The notes beneath the pieces were generated by a model, which was given only the letters and a program-made list of their open reading frames with translations, ran no database searches and was not told the origin of the DNA. Shown in pieces: positions 1 through 8,723 of a stretch of DNA of 64,000 nucleotides (positions are counted from its first letter, which is position 1; every line of letters starts with the position of its first letter). This DNA comes from an uncultured Nesterenkonia sp. Its GTDB lineage: Bacteria; Actinomycetota; Actinomycetes; Actinomycetales; Micrococcaceae. The DNA lies in contig CAMIAK010000006.1 of the NCBI GenBank assembly GCA_946222885.1, positions 62,001 through 126,000 of the forward strand. Reading direction: 5' to 3'. Both the position numbers and the translations under genes were made by a program.

Positions 1-159
1 GGTCGCGCCGGAGGCCGGATTCGGCACGCCCAGGGCCTCGGAGAGCACCAGCATCATGAACAGGTCCTCCTCGTCCCGCTGCGCCCGGGCGAAGGCGCGG
101 CGGTGCGGGGCCGCGTAGAACTCACGCAGCCCCGCACTGAAGCGCCTGAGAAGCTCCAC
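1..159 (-). CDS. Small CstA-linked protein, N-terminal part (possible cory-CC-star family)
   Basis: This gene runs off the left edge; 53 codons are visible. A GTG start at 157-159 lies 7 nt after the cstA stop codon, so the two are probably one transcript. The visible protein begins MELLRRFSAGLREFY and contains the stretch REEDLF-like QRDEEDLFMMLVLSEALGVP. From memory this resembles short actinobacterial proteins found after cstA or ATPase genes that end in two cysteines (called cory-CC-star by NCBI). The C-terminus that would prove this is outside the window, so the family name is tentative; the presence of a coding frame is more certain. Confidence 0.55.
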   Translation of the reverse strand, partial: MELLRRFSAGLREFYAAPHRRAFARAQRDEEDLFMMLVLSEALGVPNPASGAT

Positions 160-166
160 GGAGGGC

Positions 167-1873
167 TCAGCTCAGCGGCAGCTTCTGATCCTCGGTGAGC
201 AGCTCGTCGTCCTCAGGCTCCTTGGCGCCCTTCCGGGCGGCGAGCATCGCGATGATGGACTCCACCAGGACCCAGGAGCCGGCCACCAGGATGATGGCGT
301 TGAGGCTGAAGAGCAGCCATTCGCCGTCGCCGAAGAAGCCGATCACCTGGACCACCGCGGCCCACAGGCTGACCACCAGGACGAAGACCATCGGGATCAG
401 CACCGGCAGGAACGGGCGGTTCTTCCGGATGAGCATCACCGTGATGATGCCCATGGTCAGTGCGGCGAGCAGCTGGTTGGTGGTGCCGAACAGCGGCCAG
501 ATCAGCATGCCGCCGGAGCCGTCCGCGCCCTGGGAGAAGGTCAGCGCGGCTGCGATGATCACAGCCACCGCGGTGGCGGCCCAGATGTTGACCCGCACCT
601 TGGCCATCTCGCCGATCTCCTGGACCACGAAGCGCATCAGGCGCACGCCGGTGTCCATGGTGGTCGCGGCGAACAGCACGGCCATGGTGGCCAGGATGGT
701 GGCCGAGAGCCCGGCCGGGATGCCCAGGCCGGCGTTGACGATCGCGCCGCCGCCCTCGACGAACACCGGCACGCCGCCTGCGCTGAAGTCGTGGTAGACC
801 TCCTCCCAGTCGGCGATGGTCTGGAAGCCCGCCGTCGTCGCGATGATCGCGCCCAGGGCCAGCAGGCCCTCGCCGACAGCGCCGAAGTAGCCGACGAACC
901 GGGCGTCGGTCTCACGGTCCAGCTGCTTGGAGGTGGTGCCGGTGGCCACCGTGCCGTGGAAGCCGGAGATCGCGCCGCAGGCGATGGTCACGAACAGCAG
1001 CGGCACCAGCGACGGCGTGCCGTCGGGGACGTTCTCGTTGAAGGCCGGGGCCACGATGGTCGGCGTCGCGATGAGCACCGCGCCGTAGAGGATGCCCAGG
1101 CCGATGAAGAGCTGGATGCCGTTGATGTAGTCGCGCGGCTGCAGCAGCACCCACACCGGCAGCAGCGAGGCGATGGCCGCGTAGATGAACAGCAGCACGA
1201 TCCACTGGCCGTTCGGGTTCAGGCCGAGGAACTCCTCCGGCAGGGTGACCGGGTACTGGTCGCCCAGGATGATGAGCCCGTAGAGGGCGCCGACGCCCAG
1301 GGCGGTCACCAGCAGCAGGTTCATCCGGAAGCGGTAGATCGCCTGGCCCACGATCAGCGCGACGATCAGGGCGCCCCACACCGGGATGACCGCGCCGGGC
1401 TGGGCCACCAGCAGGTCGGAGATCACGACGCCGAAGGCACAGACCACCATCAGCAGCAGCAGGAACACGACCACCAGGAACAGGTTCCGTCCGCGCGGGC
1501 CGATGTAGCGCCCGGAGAGGGTGCCGATGGACTGGCCCTTGTTGCGCTGGGAGGCCCACAGCGCGCCCAGGTCATGCATGCCGGCGATGAAGATGGTGCC
1601 CACGACCACCCAGATGAAGGCCGGCAGCCAGCCCCAGATCACCGCGACGGCGGGGCCGACGATCGGCGCCGCGCCGGCCACGGAGGTGAAGTGGTGGCCC
1701 CAGAGGACATAGCGGTTGGTGGGCACGAAGTCCACGCCGTCGTTGAACTCGTGGGAGGGGGTCTTGAACTCGGCGTTGAGCTTATAGACCTTCTTGGTCA
1801 GGAACTTCGAGTACAGGAAGTACCCGGCGACCATCATGGCGACGCCGATGACGGCCAGGATGAGGGAGTTCAT
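167..1873 (-). CDS. cstA: Carbon starvation protein CstA-type pyruvate/peptide transporter
   Basis: A 568-residue polytopic membrane protein with about 14-16 hydrophobic segments. The N-terminal signature VLWGHHFTSVAGAAPIVGP (about residues 56-75) and the later segment with CGAISGFHGTVATGTTSK are typical of the CstA family. Family members take up pyruvate, and in some species peptides, when carbon is scarce. At 568 residues it matches the shorter Gram-positive form rather than the roughly 700-residue enterobacterial one. The start ATG is preceded by GAGGAG at a good distance. It is followed 7 nt later by a small partner gene. Substrate is inferred from the family only. Confidence 0.93.
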   Translation of the reverse strand: MNSLILAVIGVAMMVAGYFLYSKFLTKKVYKLNAEFKTPSHEFNDGVDFVPTNRYVLWGHHFTSVAGAAPIVGPAVAVIWGWLPAFIWVVVGTIFIAGMHDLGALWASQRNKGQSIGTLSGRYIGPRGRNLFLVVVFLLLLMVVCAFGVVISDLLVAQPGAVIPVWGALIVALIVGQAIYRFRMNLLLVTALGVGALYGLIILGDQYPVTLPEEFLGLNPNGQWIVLLFIYAAIASLLPVWVLLQPRDYINGIQLFIGLGILYGAVLIATPTIVAPAFNENVPDGTPSLVPLLFVTIACGAISGFHGTVATGTTSKQLDRETDARFVGYFGAVGEGLLALGAIIATTAGFQTIADWEEVYHDFSAGGVPVFVEGGGAIVNAGLGIPAGLSATILATMAVLFAATTMDTGVRLMRFVVQEIGEMAKVRVNIWAATAVAVIIAAALTFSQGADGSGGMLIWPLFGTTNQLLAALTMGIITVMLIRKNRPFLPVLIPMVFVLVVSLWAAVVQVIGFFGDGEWLLFSLNAIILVAGSWVLVESIIAMLAARKGAKEPEDDELLTEDQKLPLS

Positions 1874-2077
1874 GGGGTCTCCTCAGGTGCGCGGGAGCGG
1901 ATGCAGTGATGCGGCTCATATTACGTGGAACACAGTGACATGGGGCACCCCCGGCTCCAGCCGGTCCACTATGTGAGAGACAGGTGCGGGGAGGGCTGTT
2001 GCTCACCCCGGCCCTGCGCATAGCCTGGGAGGCGAGCGTGAGATGAGTGCATAACGACCCGAACAGGTGCAGCTGAC

Positions 2078-3517
2078 ATGACCCAGAAGAACCAGTCCCA
2101 GAGCCAGCACGTCCCGGATGGCAGCCGCGAGGTGCGGGAGGGCCAGGACGCGGTGACGGCACCGCCCCTCGCGGACGGGCCCACCAGCGTGCAGAACCCG
2201 TTGCCGCGGCTGAATCCCCGGGAGACCGCGCAGGTGCTGCGGGACGTCGAGCTCCCGATGATCAGCAAGGGCCCCATCATCCGGCGGCCCAAGGTGGTGG
2301 CCGGCGTCGAGCGTCTGGGGCTGGAGGCGCGCGCGGTGAAGCGGATGCAGGCGCTCTCCGAGAAGTACGGGCGCGGTCCGGTCATGCTCAGCCTCCCCGG
2401 CAAAAAGATGGCGATGGTGCTGGACCCCGACCACTGCCACCGCGTCCTCGACGAGACCCCCGAGCCCTTCGCCCCCGGCGAGACGCTTAAGCGCAGCGCG
2501 CTGAAGCACTTCGAGCCCAAGGTCGCGCTGATCTCCCACGGCCCCGAGCGCGCCGCGCGCCGCCGCCTCAACGAGGAGGTCCTCGGCAACGACCACCCCA
2601 TCCACCGCGCCGCCGCGCAGTTCATGCCCGTGGTGGAGCAGGAGGCCCAGCGCCTGTTGGAGGAGGCCGATGCCGCCGGAGGGACGATGGGTTGGACGCA
2701 GTTCCACACCGCCTGGCAGCGCGTGGTGCGTCAGGTGGTCATGGGCGAGTCCTGGGCTGATGAGGCGGGGTTCACCGAGCTGGTGGAGAAGCTGCGCTCC
2801 TCCGGGAACTGGGGCTTTCTGAAGCCGGTCCCGAAGGGGGATCGGCAGGAGCTCTTCGACAGCATCTCCCAGGCGCTGGACCGGGCCGAGCCCGGGAGCC
2901 TGGCGGCCCATATGGCACAGCTCAGCGGCTCGGGATACTCGCAGCAGGCGGAGCCGGAGAACCAGGTGCCCCAGTGGCTCTTCGCCTTCGACCCCGCCGG
3001 CATGGCCATGTTCCGAGCCCTGGCGCTGCTGGCCTCCCACCCCGACCGGCTCGACGCCGCCCGGCTGCAGATCACTCAGGAGTCCGGAGCCGCCGTGCCG
3101 GAGCTGCGGCTGCTGCGCGCCTCGGTGCTGGAATCGCTGCGGCTCTGGGCGACCACTCCGATGATCCTGCGCGAGACCACGATGGAGGTCGAGTTCGAGC
3201 ACGGGGTCATGCCCGCCGGGACGTCTACCCTGATCTTCGCGCCCTACTTCCACCGTGACGAGCGCCACCTGGAATTCGCGCACCACTTCGCCCCGGAGAT
3301 CTGGGACCGCCCGCGCGGCCGGGACGAATGGCCGCTCATGCCCTTCTCCCTGGGCACCGGAATCTGCCCCGGCCGGCACCTGGTCCTGCTCCTGACCAGC
3401 AACTTCCTGGCGAAGGTGGTGGGGGAGAGGACCGTCGATCTCCTCTCCCATGACCTTGAGCCGGGCAACCTGCCGGCTCTGCTGAACAACTACGGGCTGG
3501 AGTTCAGGCTGCGCTGA
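2078..3517 (+). CDS. Cytochrome P450, atypical I-helix
   Basis: A 479-residue soluble heme monooxygenase-fold protein. The heme-binding loop PFSLGTGICPGRH is present with the thiolate ligand at Cys430, and the K-helix ExxR motif is seen as LESLRLW near residue 352. The first 45 residues are polar and probably disordered. The I-helix region reads WLFAFDPAGMAMFRAL and lacks the usual acid-threonine pair (A/G-G-x-D/E-T) that activates oxygen in most P450s. No ferredoxin or reductase gene is adjacent. It could therefore be a peroxide-using or isomerase-type P450. Substrate unknown. The ATG is preceded by a weak AGGTGCAG ribosome site. Confidence 0.85.
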   Translation: MTQKNQSQSQHVPDGSREVREGQDAVTAPPLADGPTSVQNPLPRLNPRETAQVLRDVELPMISKGPIIRRPKVVAGVERLGLEARAVKRMQALSEKYGRGPVMLSLPGKKMAMVLDPDHCHRVLDETPEPFAPGETLKRSALKHFEPKVALISHGPERAARRRLNEEVLGNDHPIHRAAAQFMPVVEQEAQRLLEEADAAGGTMGWTQFHTAWQRVVRQVVMGESWADEAGFTELVEKLRSSGNWGFLKPVPKGDRQELFDSISQALDRAEPGSLAAHMAQLSGSGYSQQAEPENQVPQWLFAFDPAGMAMFRALALLASHPDRLDAARLQITQESGAAVPELRLLRASVLESLRLWATTPMILRETTMEVEFEHGVMPAGTSTLIFAPYFHRDERHLEFAHHFAPEIWDRPRGRDEWPLMPFSLGTGICPGRHLVLLLTSNFLAKVVGERTVDLLSHDLEPGNLPALLNNYGLEFRLR

Positions 3518-3587
3518 GGAGATCATCCCCAGGGATGAGATTGAGGTGCTGGGGCCCTGAGTTCATGTAAATGTCACCGAAGAGTCA

Positions 3588-3593
3588 TACACT
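3588..3593 (+). promoter_or_regulatory. -10 element for leaderless PAP2 gene
   Basis: TACACT followed by 6 nt and then the ATG at 3600; transcription would begin at or next to the start codon. No Shine-Dalgarno sequence is present. Confidence 0.6.
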
Positions 3594-3599
3594 TTTCGG

Positions 3600-4664
3600 A
3601 TGAAGTTCCTGCGCTCGTGGCCTTACACCTTCATCGTCATCGTCTCCATCGTGACCGGTGTGCTCGCCGTCGCGGCATCGATCCACACCGGCGTCGGACT
3701 GCGCGATCCCGAAGGATTCCTGGGCCCCGCCTACGTCCGCCTGCCGCTGCTGGCCTTCCTGATGTTCCTGGCCGGCCTCATCCCGGCGGCGGTGCGCCGC
3801 CGCGGCTGGCGGGAGATCCCCCGCGGGATGGTCGAGGTGGTGAAGTACGAGTGGACGCTGAAGCGGGTGCTCTACATCTGCACCGGCATGCTGGCCTTCT
3901 ACATCTGCTACGTGGGCTACCGGAACCTCAAGAGCTTCCTGCCGATCTACACCAACGAGGTCCTCTGGGACACCGAGCTGTCCTTCCTGGACCAGTTTCT
4001 CTTCGGCGGTGTGAACCCGGCCTTCGTCCTGCAGGACATGTTCGGCGTCGGCGTCAGCGCCGCCGTGCTCTCCTGGGTCTACCTCTTCTACCTGCCGCTG
4101 ATCCCCATCAGCCTGGGCGTGGTCCTGGTGTTCAGCCGCGACCTCCGGGTGGGAGCCTGGTACGCCACGGCCATGAGCCTGAACTGGATCATCGGCACCA
4201 TCAGCTACTACATCCTGCCCGCGGTCGGGCCCATCTACTACGAGGGCACCCAGTACGCCTATGGGGCGCTGCCGGACACCAACACCGCCTCCCTGCAGGA
4301 CGCCCTGTGGAACAACAGGATGGAGTTCCTGGCCGACCCGGTCAGCGCTGACGTCATCCACGGCGTGGCGGCCTTCGCCTCCCTGCACTGCTCGGTCACC
4401 TTCACCATGGCGCTCTTCGCGCACAAGACCGTGCGCAACGCTGTGCTGCGCTGGACCGCCTGGGCGTTCTTCGGGCTGACCTTCATCGCCACCCTCTACT
4501 TCGGCTGGCACTACCTGGTGGACAGCGTGGCGGGGGTCTTCATCGGTTGGCTCTGCGTGGCCATCGGCGCCTGGGCCACCGGAAACAGATATTTCCGACG
4601 CCGCACGCTGGAGTCGGACATGACCGAGACCCCGGAGGGCGCGAAGCCGGCTCTGCAGGCCTGA
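3600..4664 (+). CDS. PAP2-superfamily membrane phosphatase
   Basis: A 354-residue integral membrane protein with about six membrane segments. The C-terminal half carries the PAP2 hallmarks: YYILPAVGPIYY, then ASLHCSVTF near residue 262 and FGWHYLVDSVAG near residue 302, the two histidine-containing motifs of the catalytic site. It resembles the PAP2_3 group (inositol-phosphorylceramide-synthase-like and lipid phosphatases), suggesting hydrolysis or transfer of a phospholipid head group at the membrane. It has a leaderless start (TACACT 6 nt upstream). It stands alone between the P450 gene and a large palindrome. Exact substrate not determinable. Confidence 0.82.
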   Translation: MKFLRSWPYTFIVIVSIVTGVLAVAASIHTGVGLRDPEGFLGPAYVRLPLLAFLMFLAGLIPAAVRRRGWREIPRGMVEVVKYEWTLKRVLYICTGMLAFYICYVGYRNLKSFLPIYTNEVLWDTELSFLDQFLFGGVNPAFVLQDMFGVGVSAAVLSWVYLFYLPLIPISLGVVLVFSRDLRVGAWYATAMSLNWIIGTISYYILPAVGPIYYEGTQYAYGALPDTNTASLQDALWNNRMEFLADPVSADVIHGVAAFASLHCSVTFTMALFAHKTVRNAVLRWTAWAFFGLTFIATLYFGWHYLVDSVAGVFIGWLCVAIGAWATGNRYFRRRTLESDMTETPEGAKPALQA

Positions 4665-4680
4665 TCTGCTGATCGCTTAG

Positions 4681-4791
4681 GTGAGTGCCGGCTGTCTTCT
4701 CCTCCCGGACGGACGAAGCGCGCCGCGCCGGAGGGCGCGTCGCTGAGGAGCTTCGTCCGGATGGGTCCCTCCGAAGTCAGCCGGCGCTCAC
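4681..4791. repeat. Nested intergenic palindrome P1 (111 bp)
   Basis: The outer arms at 4681-4699 and 4773-4791 match at 17 of 19 positions (GTGAGYGCCGGCTG core). Inside them lies a perfect 10-bp pair, CGGACGAAGC (4710-4719) and GCTTCGTCCG (4750-4759), around a GC-rich inner hairpin. It sits between two convergent genes, so it may also act as a bidirectional terminator. It is the longest of eleven such elements in the window. Confidence 0.7.
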
Positions 4792-4850
4792 CTCTGTGCC
4801 GTGGCGACGCTCCGAGGTCGACCGGCCTCAGCCGATTGAACTGACGCCCC

Positions 4851-5438
4851 TCAGCAGGGGAGGAGGGGTTGGATGCGGAGGTAGGTCCAGCGTTGGAGGA
4901 GCGTGGGGTAGAGGTGGATCAGGACGCCCGGAAGCAGGATCCAGAGGGCTCCGGCGGGGTGGCCGGCTGCTGCTGCCAGCAGGCTCAGGACGAGGTGGAC
5001 CAGGAAGGCGGTGCCGTGGGCGCTCATGGTGCCGCGCAGGTGCCGTTCCAGGTTCGGGAGGTCGCTGCGGGTGCCGTCGAAGCTGCGCATCGGGTCGGCG
5101 ACGGCCCTGTTCCAGCCGGAGCGTTCCAGAAGCGTGTCGAACCCGGGGACGCCCAACAGCTTCAGGATCCTTCTCTCTGAGGGGCGGACCTGGAACCAGC
5201 GCTGCGGCGCACGGTGTTCGACGGGTTTGCCGATCCAGGGGCCCAGCCCGAAGGTCCCCGCCGCGACCATGAGGGCGTACACCGGATTGCCGGGCCCGAT
5301 CACCGCCCACCCGTAGGCCGCTGCGCCCAACAGGAGTCCCAGGGCGAGGAGCCCGGCCAGCTCGGCGCGCAGGGTCCCCGTCGATCCAGTGTCTGGGGAT
5401 CCCGCTCCCGGGGCTGAGTCGTCGCGTTCCGAGTCCAT
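4851..5438 (-). CDS. Small membrane protein, CrtO-like acyltransferase resemblance
   Basis: A 195-residue protein with about four membrane segments (roughly residues 25-45, 50-65, 140-160 and 160-180) and a polar N-terminus rich in Asp, Ser and Gly. The segments WFQVRPSERRILKLLGVPGF, HLRGTMSAHG and LIHLYPTLLQRWTYLRIQPL resemble the layout of CrtO-type glycosyl-diaponeurosporenoate acyltransferases, but I cannot confirm the family and no carotenoid genes are nearby. It converges with the PAP2 gene and is bracketed by palindromes P1 and P2. Treat as a conserved membrane protein of unknown function. Confidence 0.6.
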   Translation of the reverse strand: MDSERDDSAPGAGSPDTGSTGTLRAELAGLLALGLLLGAAAYGWAVIGPGNPVYALMVAAGTFGLGPWIGKPVEHRAPQRWFQVRPSERRILKLLGVPGFDTLLERSGWNRAVADPMRSFDGTRSDLPNLERHLRGTMSAHGTAFLVHLVLSLLAAAAGHPAGALWILLPGVLIHLYPTLLQRWTYLRIQPLLPC

Positions 5439-5464
5439 ATTCCGATCCTAGAGACCCCACTTCC

Positions 5465-5547
5465 CCGTGAGTGATCAACCGTTCCCGTACTTTGGGTCGA
5501 AAAGGGGCATTTCCGGGGAAGATACGGTTTCCATTGATCACTCACGG
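5465..5547. repeat. Nested intergenic palindrome P2 (83 bp)
   Basis: Perfect 14-bp outer arms, CCGTGAGTGATCAA at 5465-5478 and its complement at 5534-5547, flank a 55-nt interior. It lies between two divergent genes, upstream of the -10 element of the next gene, and could also work as an operator. Confidence 0.7.
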
Positions 5548-5570
5548 CGTGTGGGGCGGAGGAGGCTGGT

Positions 5571-5576
5571 TAGGCT
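5571..5576 (+). promoter_or_regulatory. -10 element for leaderless HTH_42 gene
   Basis: TAGGCT, 6 nt before the ATG at 5583. It favours this ATG over the in-frame GTG at 5577. Confidence 0.55.
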
Positions 5577-5582
5577 GTGCCC

Positions 5583-6797
5583 ATGAGGACTCCGGAGACT
5601 CCCTATGCCGTCACCCCGGAGTGGGCGCGGACCGTGGTGGTCGCGGCGCAGCGGATTCCGACGCCGGCCGGACCGGGACACTACGACGACGCCGCCCAGG
5701 TGCTGCGCGGGCTCGGGCTCATCCAGCTGGACCCGCTCACCCGGGTCTCCACCGCCCAGCGGCTCACCTCGCTGACCCGGCTGCCGCGCAGGGCGAAGGC
5801 CGACGACGTCGACGCCGCGATCTGGCCGGGAAGCGCCGGATCCGGCAGCGCACCTGACGCGCCTGCGGGGCCGGTGTCCTTCGAGGCCTTCACCAAAGTC
5901 GCCTGCGTGTTCCCGATCGAGGACTGGCCGCTGCTGCAGCTGCGCCGGGAGACGGTCCGGGAGGCGACGGCGTCGACGCTCGATCCCGGCATCGCCGCGC
6001 GCATCCGTGAGGTGGTCGCCTCCGGGCCGCGCGGAGTGCAGATCGGCACCATCGAGGCCGCGCTGGGCAGTCAGCGCACCACCGGCTGGAACTGGTCGGA
6101 GATCAAACAGGCTGCGGAGCTGATGGTTCGCACCGGCGATCTGGTGATCACCGCACGCGACGGCGTCGTGCGTCTCTTCGACCTCCCCGAACGTGCGCTG
6201 CCTGACCGCCTGCGGGAGGCCGAGCATCTGCCGCCGGACGAGCTGCGGGCCGGACTGGCCCGGCGGGCCGCCGGGGCGCTCGCGGTGATGACCGCCGCCG
6301 ACTTCGCCCATCACTACCACCTGAGCAGGGCCGACGCCGCCCACGGCATCGAGCTGGCCGGGCTGGTGCCGCTGCGGCTCGAGGGCTGGTGGGAGACCGC
6401 CTACTGCCTCCCGGAGCTGCTGGACTCAGCGGCTGATGAGGCCGCGGAGGCGGACTCCAAGGGGCTGGGTCCGGTGAAGGAGGCCCGGCTCATCGGGCCC
6501 TTCGACCCGCTGCTGCGCGACCGGCGTCGTGCCCTGCGGATCTTCGGCTTCGACTACACCTTCGAGGCCTATGTGCCGAAGGCCAAGCGCCTCTACGGGC
6601 ACTATGTGATGGGCGTGCTCTCCGGGGACCGGCTGATCGGCCGGGTGGACCTGTGGCGCAAGGACGGGGAACTCGTGATCAACCGGACCTTCCCCGAACC
6701 CGGCGTGCCGCGCCGCAGCGTGGAGGCCCGCACCAAGGCGGCCGCCGGCACCCTCGCCGGCCAGCTCGGCGTCGGGCTGCGCGTGCCGGGGAGATGA
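5583..6797 (+). CDS. Winged-helix DNA-binding protein of the YcaQ/HTH_42 family
   Basis: A 404-residue protein. The opening segment ([25 protein letters not shown] followed by IQLDPLTRV) and the C-terminal [23 protein letters not shown] are characteristic of the HTH_42 family, whose member YcaQ is a DNA glycosylase that unhooks interstrand crosslinks. Three winged-helix modules are expected. An in-frame GTG lies 6 nt upstream (5577), but the TAGGCT box places a leaderless start at the ATG. By family it could act in repair of alkylated or crosslinked DNA; this is inferred from homology only. The P2 palindrome is immediately upstream. Confidence 0.8.
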   Translation: MRTPETPYAVTPEWARTVVVAAQRIPTPAGPGHYDDAAQVLRGLGLIQLDPLTRVSTAQRLTSLTRLPRRAKADDVDAAIWPGSAGSGSAPDAPAGPVSFEAFTKVACVFPIEDWPLLQLRRETVREATASTLDPGIAARIREVVASGPRGVQIGTIEAALGSQRTTGWNWSEIKQAAELMVRTGDLVITARDGVVRLFDLPERALPDRLREAEHLPPDELRAGLARRAAGALAVMTAADFAHHYHLSRADAAHGIELAGLVPLRLEGWWETAYCLPELLDSAADEAAEADSKGLGPVKEARLIGPFDPLLRDRRRALRIFGFDYTFEAYVPKAKRLYGHYVMGVLSGDRLIGRVDLWRKDGELVINRTFPEPGVPRRSVEARTKAAAGTLAGQLGVGLRVPGR

Positions 6798-6830
6798 GCT
6801 TCATGGAGGCACGCAGGGCCGGCGTCGTCA

Positions 6831-6836
6831 TACACT
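6831..6836 (+). promoter_or_regulatory. -10 element of ppa (leadered)
   Basis: TACACT; transcription probably starts near 6843, giving a leader of about 34 nt with a strong AAGGAGG ribosome site. This contrasts with the many leaderless genes around it. Confidence 0.45.
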
Positions 6837-6876
6837 GAGCAGTGAGCCTGACACCTGTCTCCAAGGAGGAAACACC

Positions 6877-7362
6877 GTGGCCATTGTCCGCGACGTGACC
6901 ATCGAGATCCCCGAGGGATCCCGCGTGAAGTACGAGATCGACCATGAGACCCACCGTCTCCGCCTCGACCGCGTGCTCTACACCCCCATGCAGTACCCCA
7001 CCCACTACGGCTACTTCGATGACACCCTCGGCGAGGACGGCGACCCGCTGGACGCCCTGGTGTACATCCCCGGTGTGGACCTGATCCCCGGCGTCGTCGT
7101 GGAGGCCCGTCCGGTGGGCGTGCTGAACATGACCGACGACGGCGGCGGCGACGCCAAGCTGGTCTGCGTCCCCAAGGACAAGCGCTTCGACCACATCCAG
7201 GAGCTGGCCGACCTCGGCGAGCACCTGCAGCAGGAGATCGAGCACTTCTTCACCCGCTATAAGGACCTCGAGCCCGGCAAGTGGGTCAAGATCGAAGGCT
7301 GGCAGGGCCGCGAAGAGGCCGAGGCCGAGCTGCAGCGCTCCATCGAGCGATTCAAAGGCTGA
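6877..7362 (+). CDS. ppa: Inorganic pyrophosphatase (family I)
   Basis: A 161-residue cytoplasmic enzyme that hydrolyses pyrophosphate to phosphate, pulling biosynthetic reactions forward. The metal-binding signature DGDPLDALV is present near residue 52, preceded by [16 protein letters not shown], and PKDKRFDHI lies further on. Length is normal for bacterial family I enzymes. The GTG start follows AAGGAGG by 9 nt. It is a single-gene unit ending in palindrome P3. Confidence 0.97.
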   Translation: MAIVRDVTIEIPEGSRVKYEIDHETHRLRLDRVLYTPMQYPTHYGYFDDTLGEDGDPLDALVYIPGVDLIPGVVVEARPVGVLNMTDDGGGDAKLVCVPKDKRFDHIQELADLGEHLQQEIEHFFTRYKDLEPGKWVKIEGWQGREEAEAELQRSIERFKG

Positions 7363-7378
7363 ACCCAGCCCGACCTCT

Positions 7379-7441
7379 CATCGAGTGGCACCTCAGAGTG
7401 CGCAGCACGCCTGCGCGGCAGCTCAGATGTGCCACTCGATG
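7379..7441. repeat. Nested palindrome P3, class A (63 bp)
   Basis: Perfect 13-bp arms CATCGAGTGGCAC (7379-7391) and its complement (7429-7441). An inner hairpin CGCAG/CTGCG lies in the middle. It is nearly the same sequence and exactly the same length as P5 at 12375-12437. It lies between convergent ppa and the ferrochelatase gene, close to both stop codons. Confidence 0.85.
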
Positions 7442-7456
7442 TCTCTGAGGGCAGGA

Positions 7457-8650
7457 TCAGGGCGCGACGCCGGCGGCGGCTGGCTTGAAGCCTGCCCGGA
7501 TGTTCTCGCAGCAGCCCGGTCGGCAGACGTCGAACCACGGGCCCAGGGGGGTCTCCGCGGGCCGCTGTTCCGGCGCGGTGCCGGCCATCCGTTCCTGGAT
7601 CAGATCCGCCAGGCCGGAGACGAAGGCGGGATGGACCCCCGGGGTCGCCGTGCGCACCGCCTGCAGCCCTGCCTCCTCGGCGGCCTCCATGGCCTCCTCG
7701 TCCAGATCCCACATCACCTCCATGTGATCGCTGAGGAAGCCCAGCGGGGAGATCACGACGGCGCGCACCCCCTCCTCCGGGAGCTCGGCGATCCGGTCGC
7801 AGACATCCGGCTCCAGCCAGGGTTGTGAGGGCGGACCGGAGCGGGACTGGTAGACGACCTCCCATCCCGGGACGGTGCCGGCGCTGTGCTCTGCGCGGCC
7901 CTCCCGGCGGATGCGCTCCATGATCCGTTCGGCCACCGCATGATGTTGGGCCGCGTAGGCGCCGCCGGGTCCGAAGTCCTGGCCGCGCGGGCCGGAGCGT
8001 TCGGCGTCGTCGGTGGGGATGCTGTGGGTGCAGAACAGGATCCTGATCTGCTCATCCCTCAGGCCGTCCCTGCGGAACTCTGAGACTGTCCGGCCCACGG
8101 ACTCCACGAAGGGCTCCACGAAGCCCGGGGCGTCGAAGAACTGGCGGATCTTGTCGATCCGCACCTTCCCGGCCAGCCCTGTGCTGATCAGCGCCCGGGC
8201 GAAGTCCTCCCGGTACTGCCGGCAGCTGGAGTAGGAGCTGTAGGCGCTGGTGGCCAGGCCCAGCAGGCGCGTGTGACCGGCCTCGGCGGCCTCCTGCACC
8301 ACATCTTCCAGGTACGGTGCCCAGTTGCGGTTGCCCCACAGCACGGCCTGTTCCATGCCGCGGCTGCGAAGTTCCTGCTCGAGGGCCTCACGGAGCTGGC
8401 GGTTATGCTCGTTGATGGGGCTGACGCCGCCGAAGTGCCGGTAGTGATGGGCGACCTCTTCGAGTCGCTCGTCCGGGATGCCCCTGCCGCGGGTGACGTT
8501 GCGGAGGAAGGGTATGACGTCCTCCTGGCCTTCGGGTCCTCCGAAGCCGGCCAGCAGCACGGCGTCGTACTCTTGGGGGTGGGTGACGTGGGGGTCTCCC
8601 GGCGCGGAGGCTTCTGCGGCGTGCGGGACGGGATCGTGCTGTGCGGTCAT
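7457..8650 (-). CDS. hemH: Ferrochelatase (coproporphyrin type)
   Basis: A 397-residue enzyme that inserts ferrous iron into a porphyrin; in actinobacteria the substrate is coproporphyrin III (CpfC). Seen motifs: VLLAGFGGPEGQEDVIPFLRN, HYRHFGGVSPINEHN, LGLATSAYSSYSSCRQY, FCTHSIP and the C-terminal CRPGCCENIR. The cysteines (in SSCRQY and CRPGCC) match the [2Fe-2S] cluster ligands of actinobacterial enzymes. GAGGAG precedes the ATG. It is divergent from a MarR regulator over a 73-nt gap rich in TTAG/CTAA repeats, which suggests iron- or regulator-dependent control. No other heme gene is in the window. Confidence 0.95.
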   Translation of the reverse strand: MTAQHDPVPHAAEASAPGDPHVTHPQEYDAVLLAGFGGPEGQEDVIPFLRNVTRGRGIPDERLEEVAHHYRHFGGVSPINEHNRQLREALEQELRSRGMEQAVLWGNRNWAPYLEDVVQEAAEAGHTRLLGLATSAYSSYSSCRQYREDFARALISTGLAGKVRIDKIRQFFDAPGFVEPFVESVGRTVSEFRRDGLRDEQIRILFCTHSIPTDDAERSGPRGQDFGPGGAYAAQHHAVAERIMERIRREGRAEHSAGTVPGWEVVYQSRSGPPSQPWLEPDVCDRIAELPEEGVRAVVISPLGFLSDHMEVMWDLDEEAMEAAEEAGLQAVRTATPGVHPAFVSGLADLIQERMAGTAPEQRPAETPLGPWFDVCRPGCCENIRAGFKPAAAGVAP

Positions 8651-8669
8651 GGCTCGGGCTCCTCGGAAC

Positions 8670-8699
8670 TTAGTTAGCCTGTCTAATGATTAGCTTAGC
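8670..8699. promoter_or_regulatory. Candidate operator between hemH and marR (TTAG/CTAA repeats)
   Basis: Several TTAG and CTAA half-sites are packed here, including the perfect 11-bp palindrome CTAATGATTAG (8683-8693) and TTAGTTAGCCTGTCTAA, which resembles DtxR/IdeR iron boxes with one-base gaps. It may bind the adjacent MarR protein, an iron regulator, or both. Confidence 0.5.
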
Positions 8700-8723
8700 G
8701 TAATAGTTGGAGGTTCTGTCCAG

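Noticed and set aside
1918..1923. TAATAT as the cstA -10 element
   Set aside because: No acceptable -35 at 16-18 bp; too weak to list as a feature.
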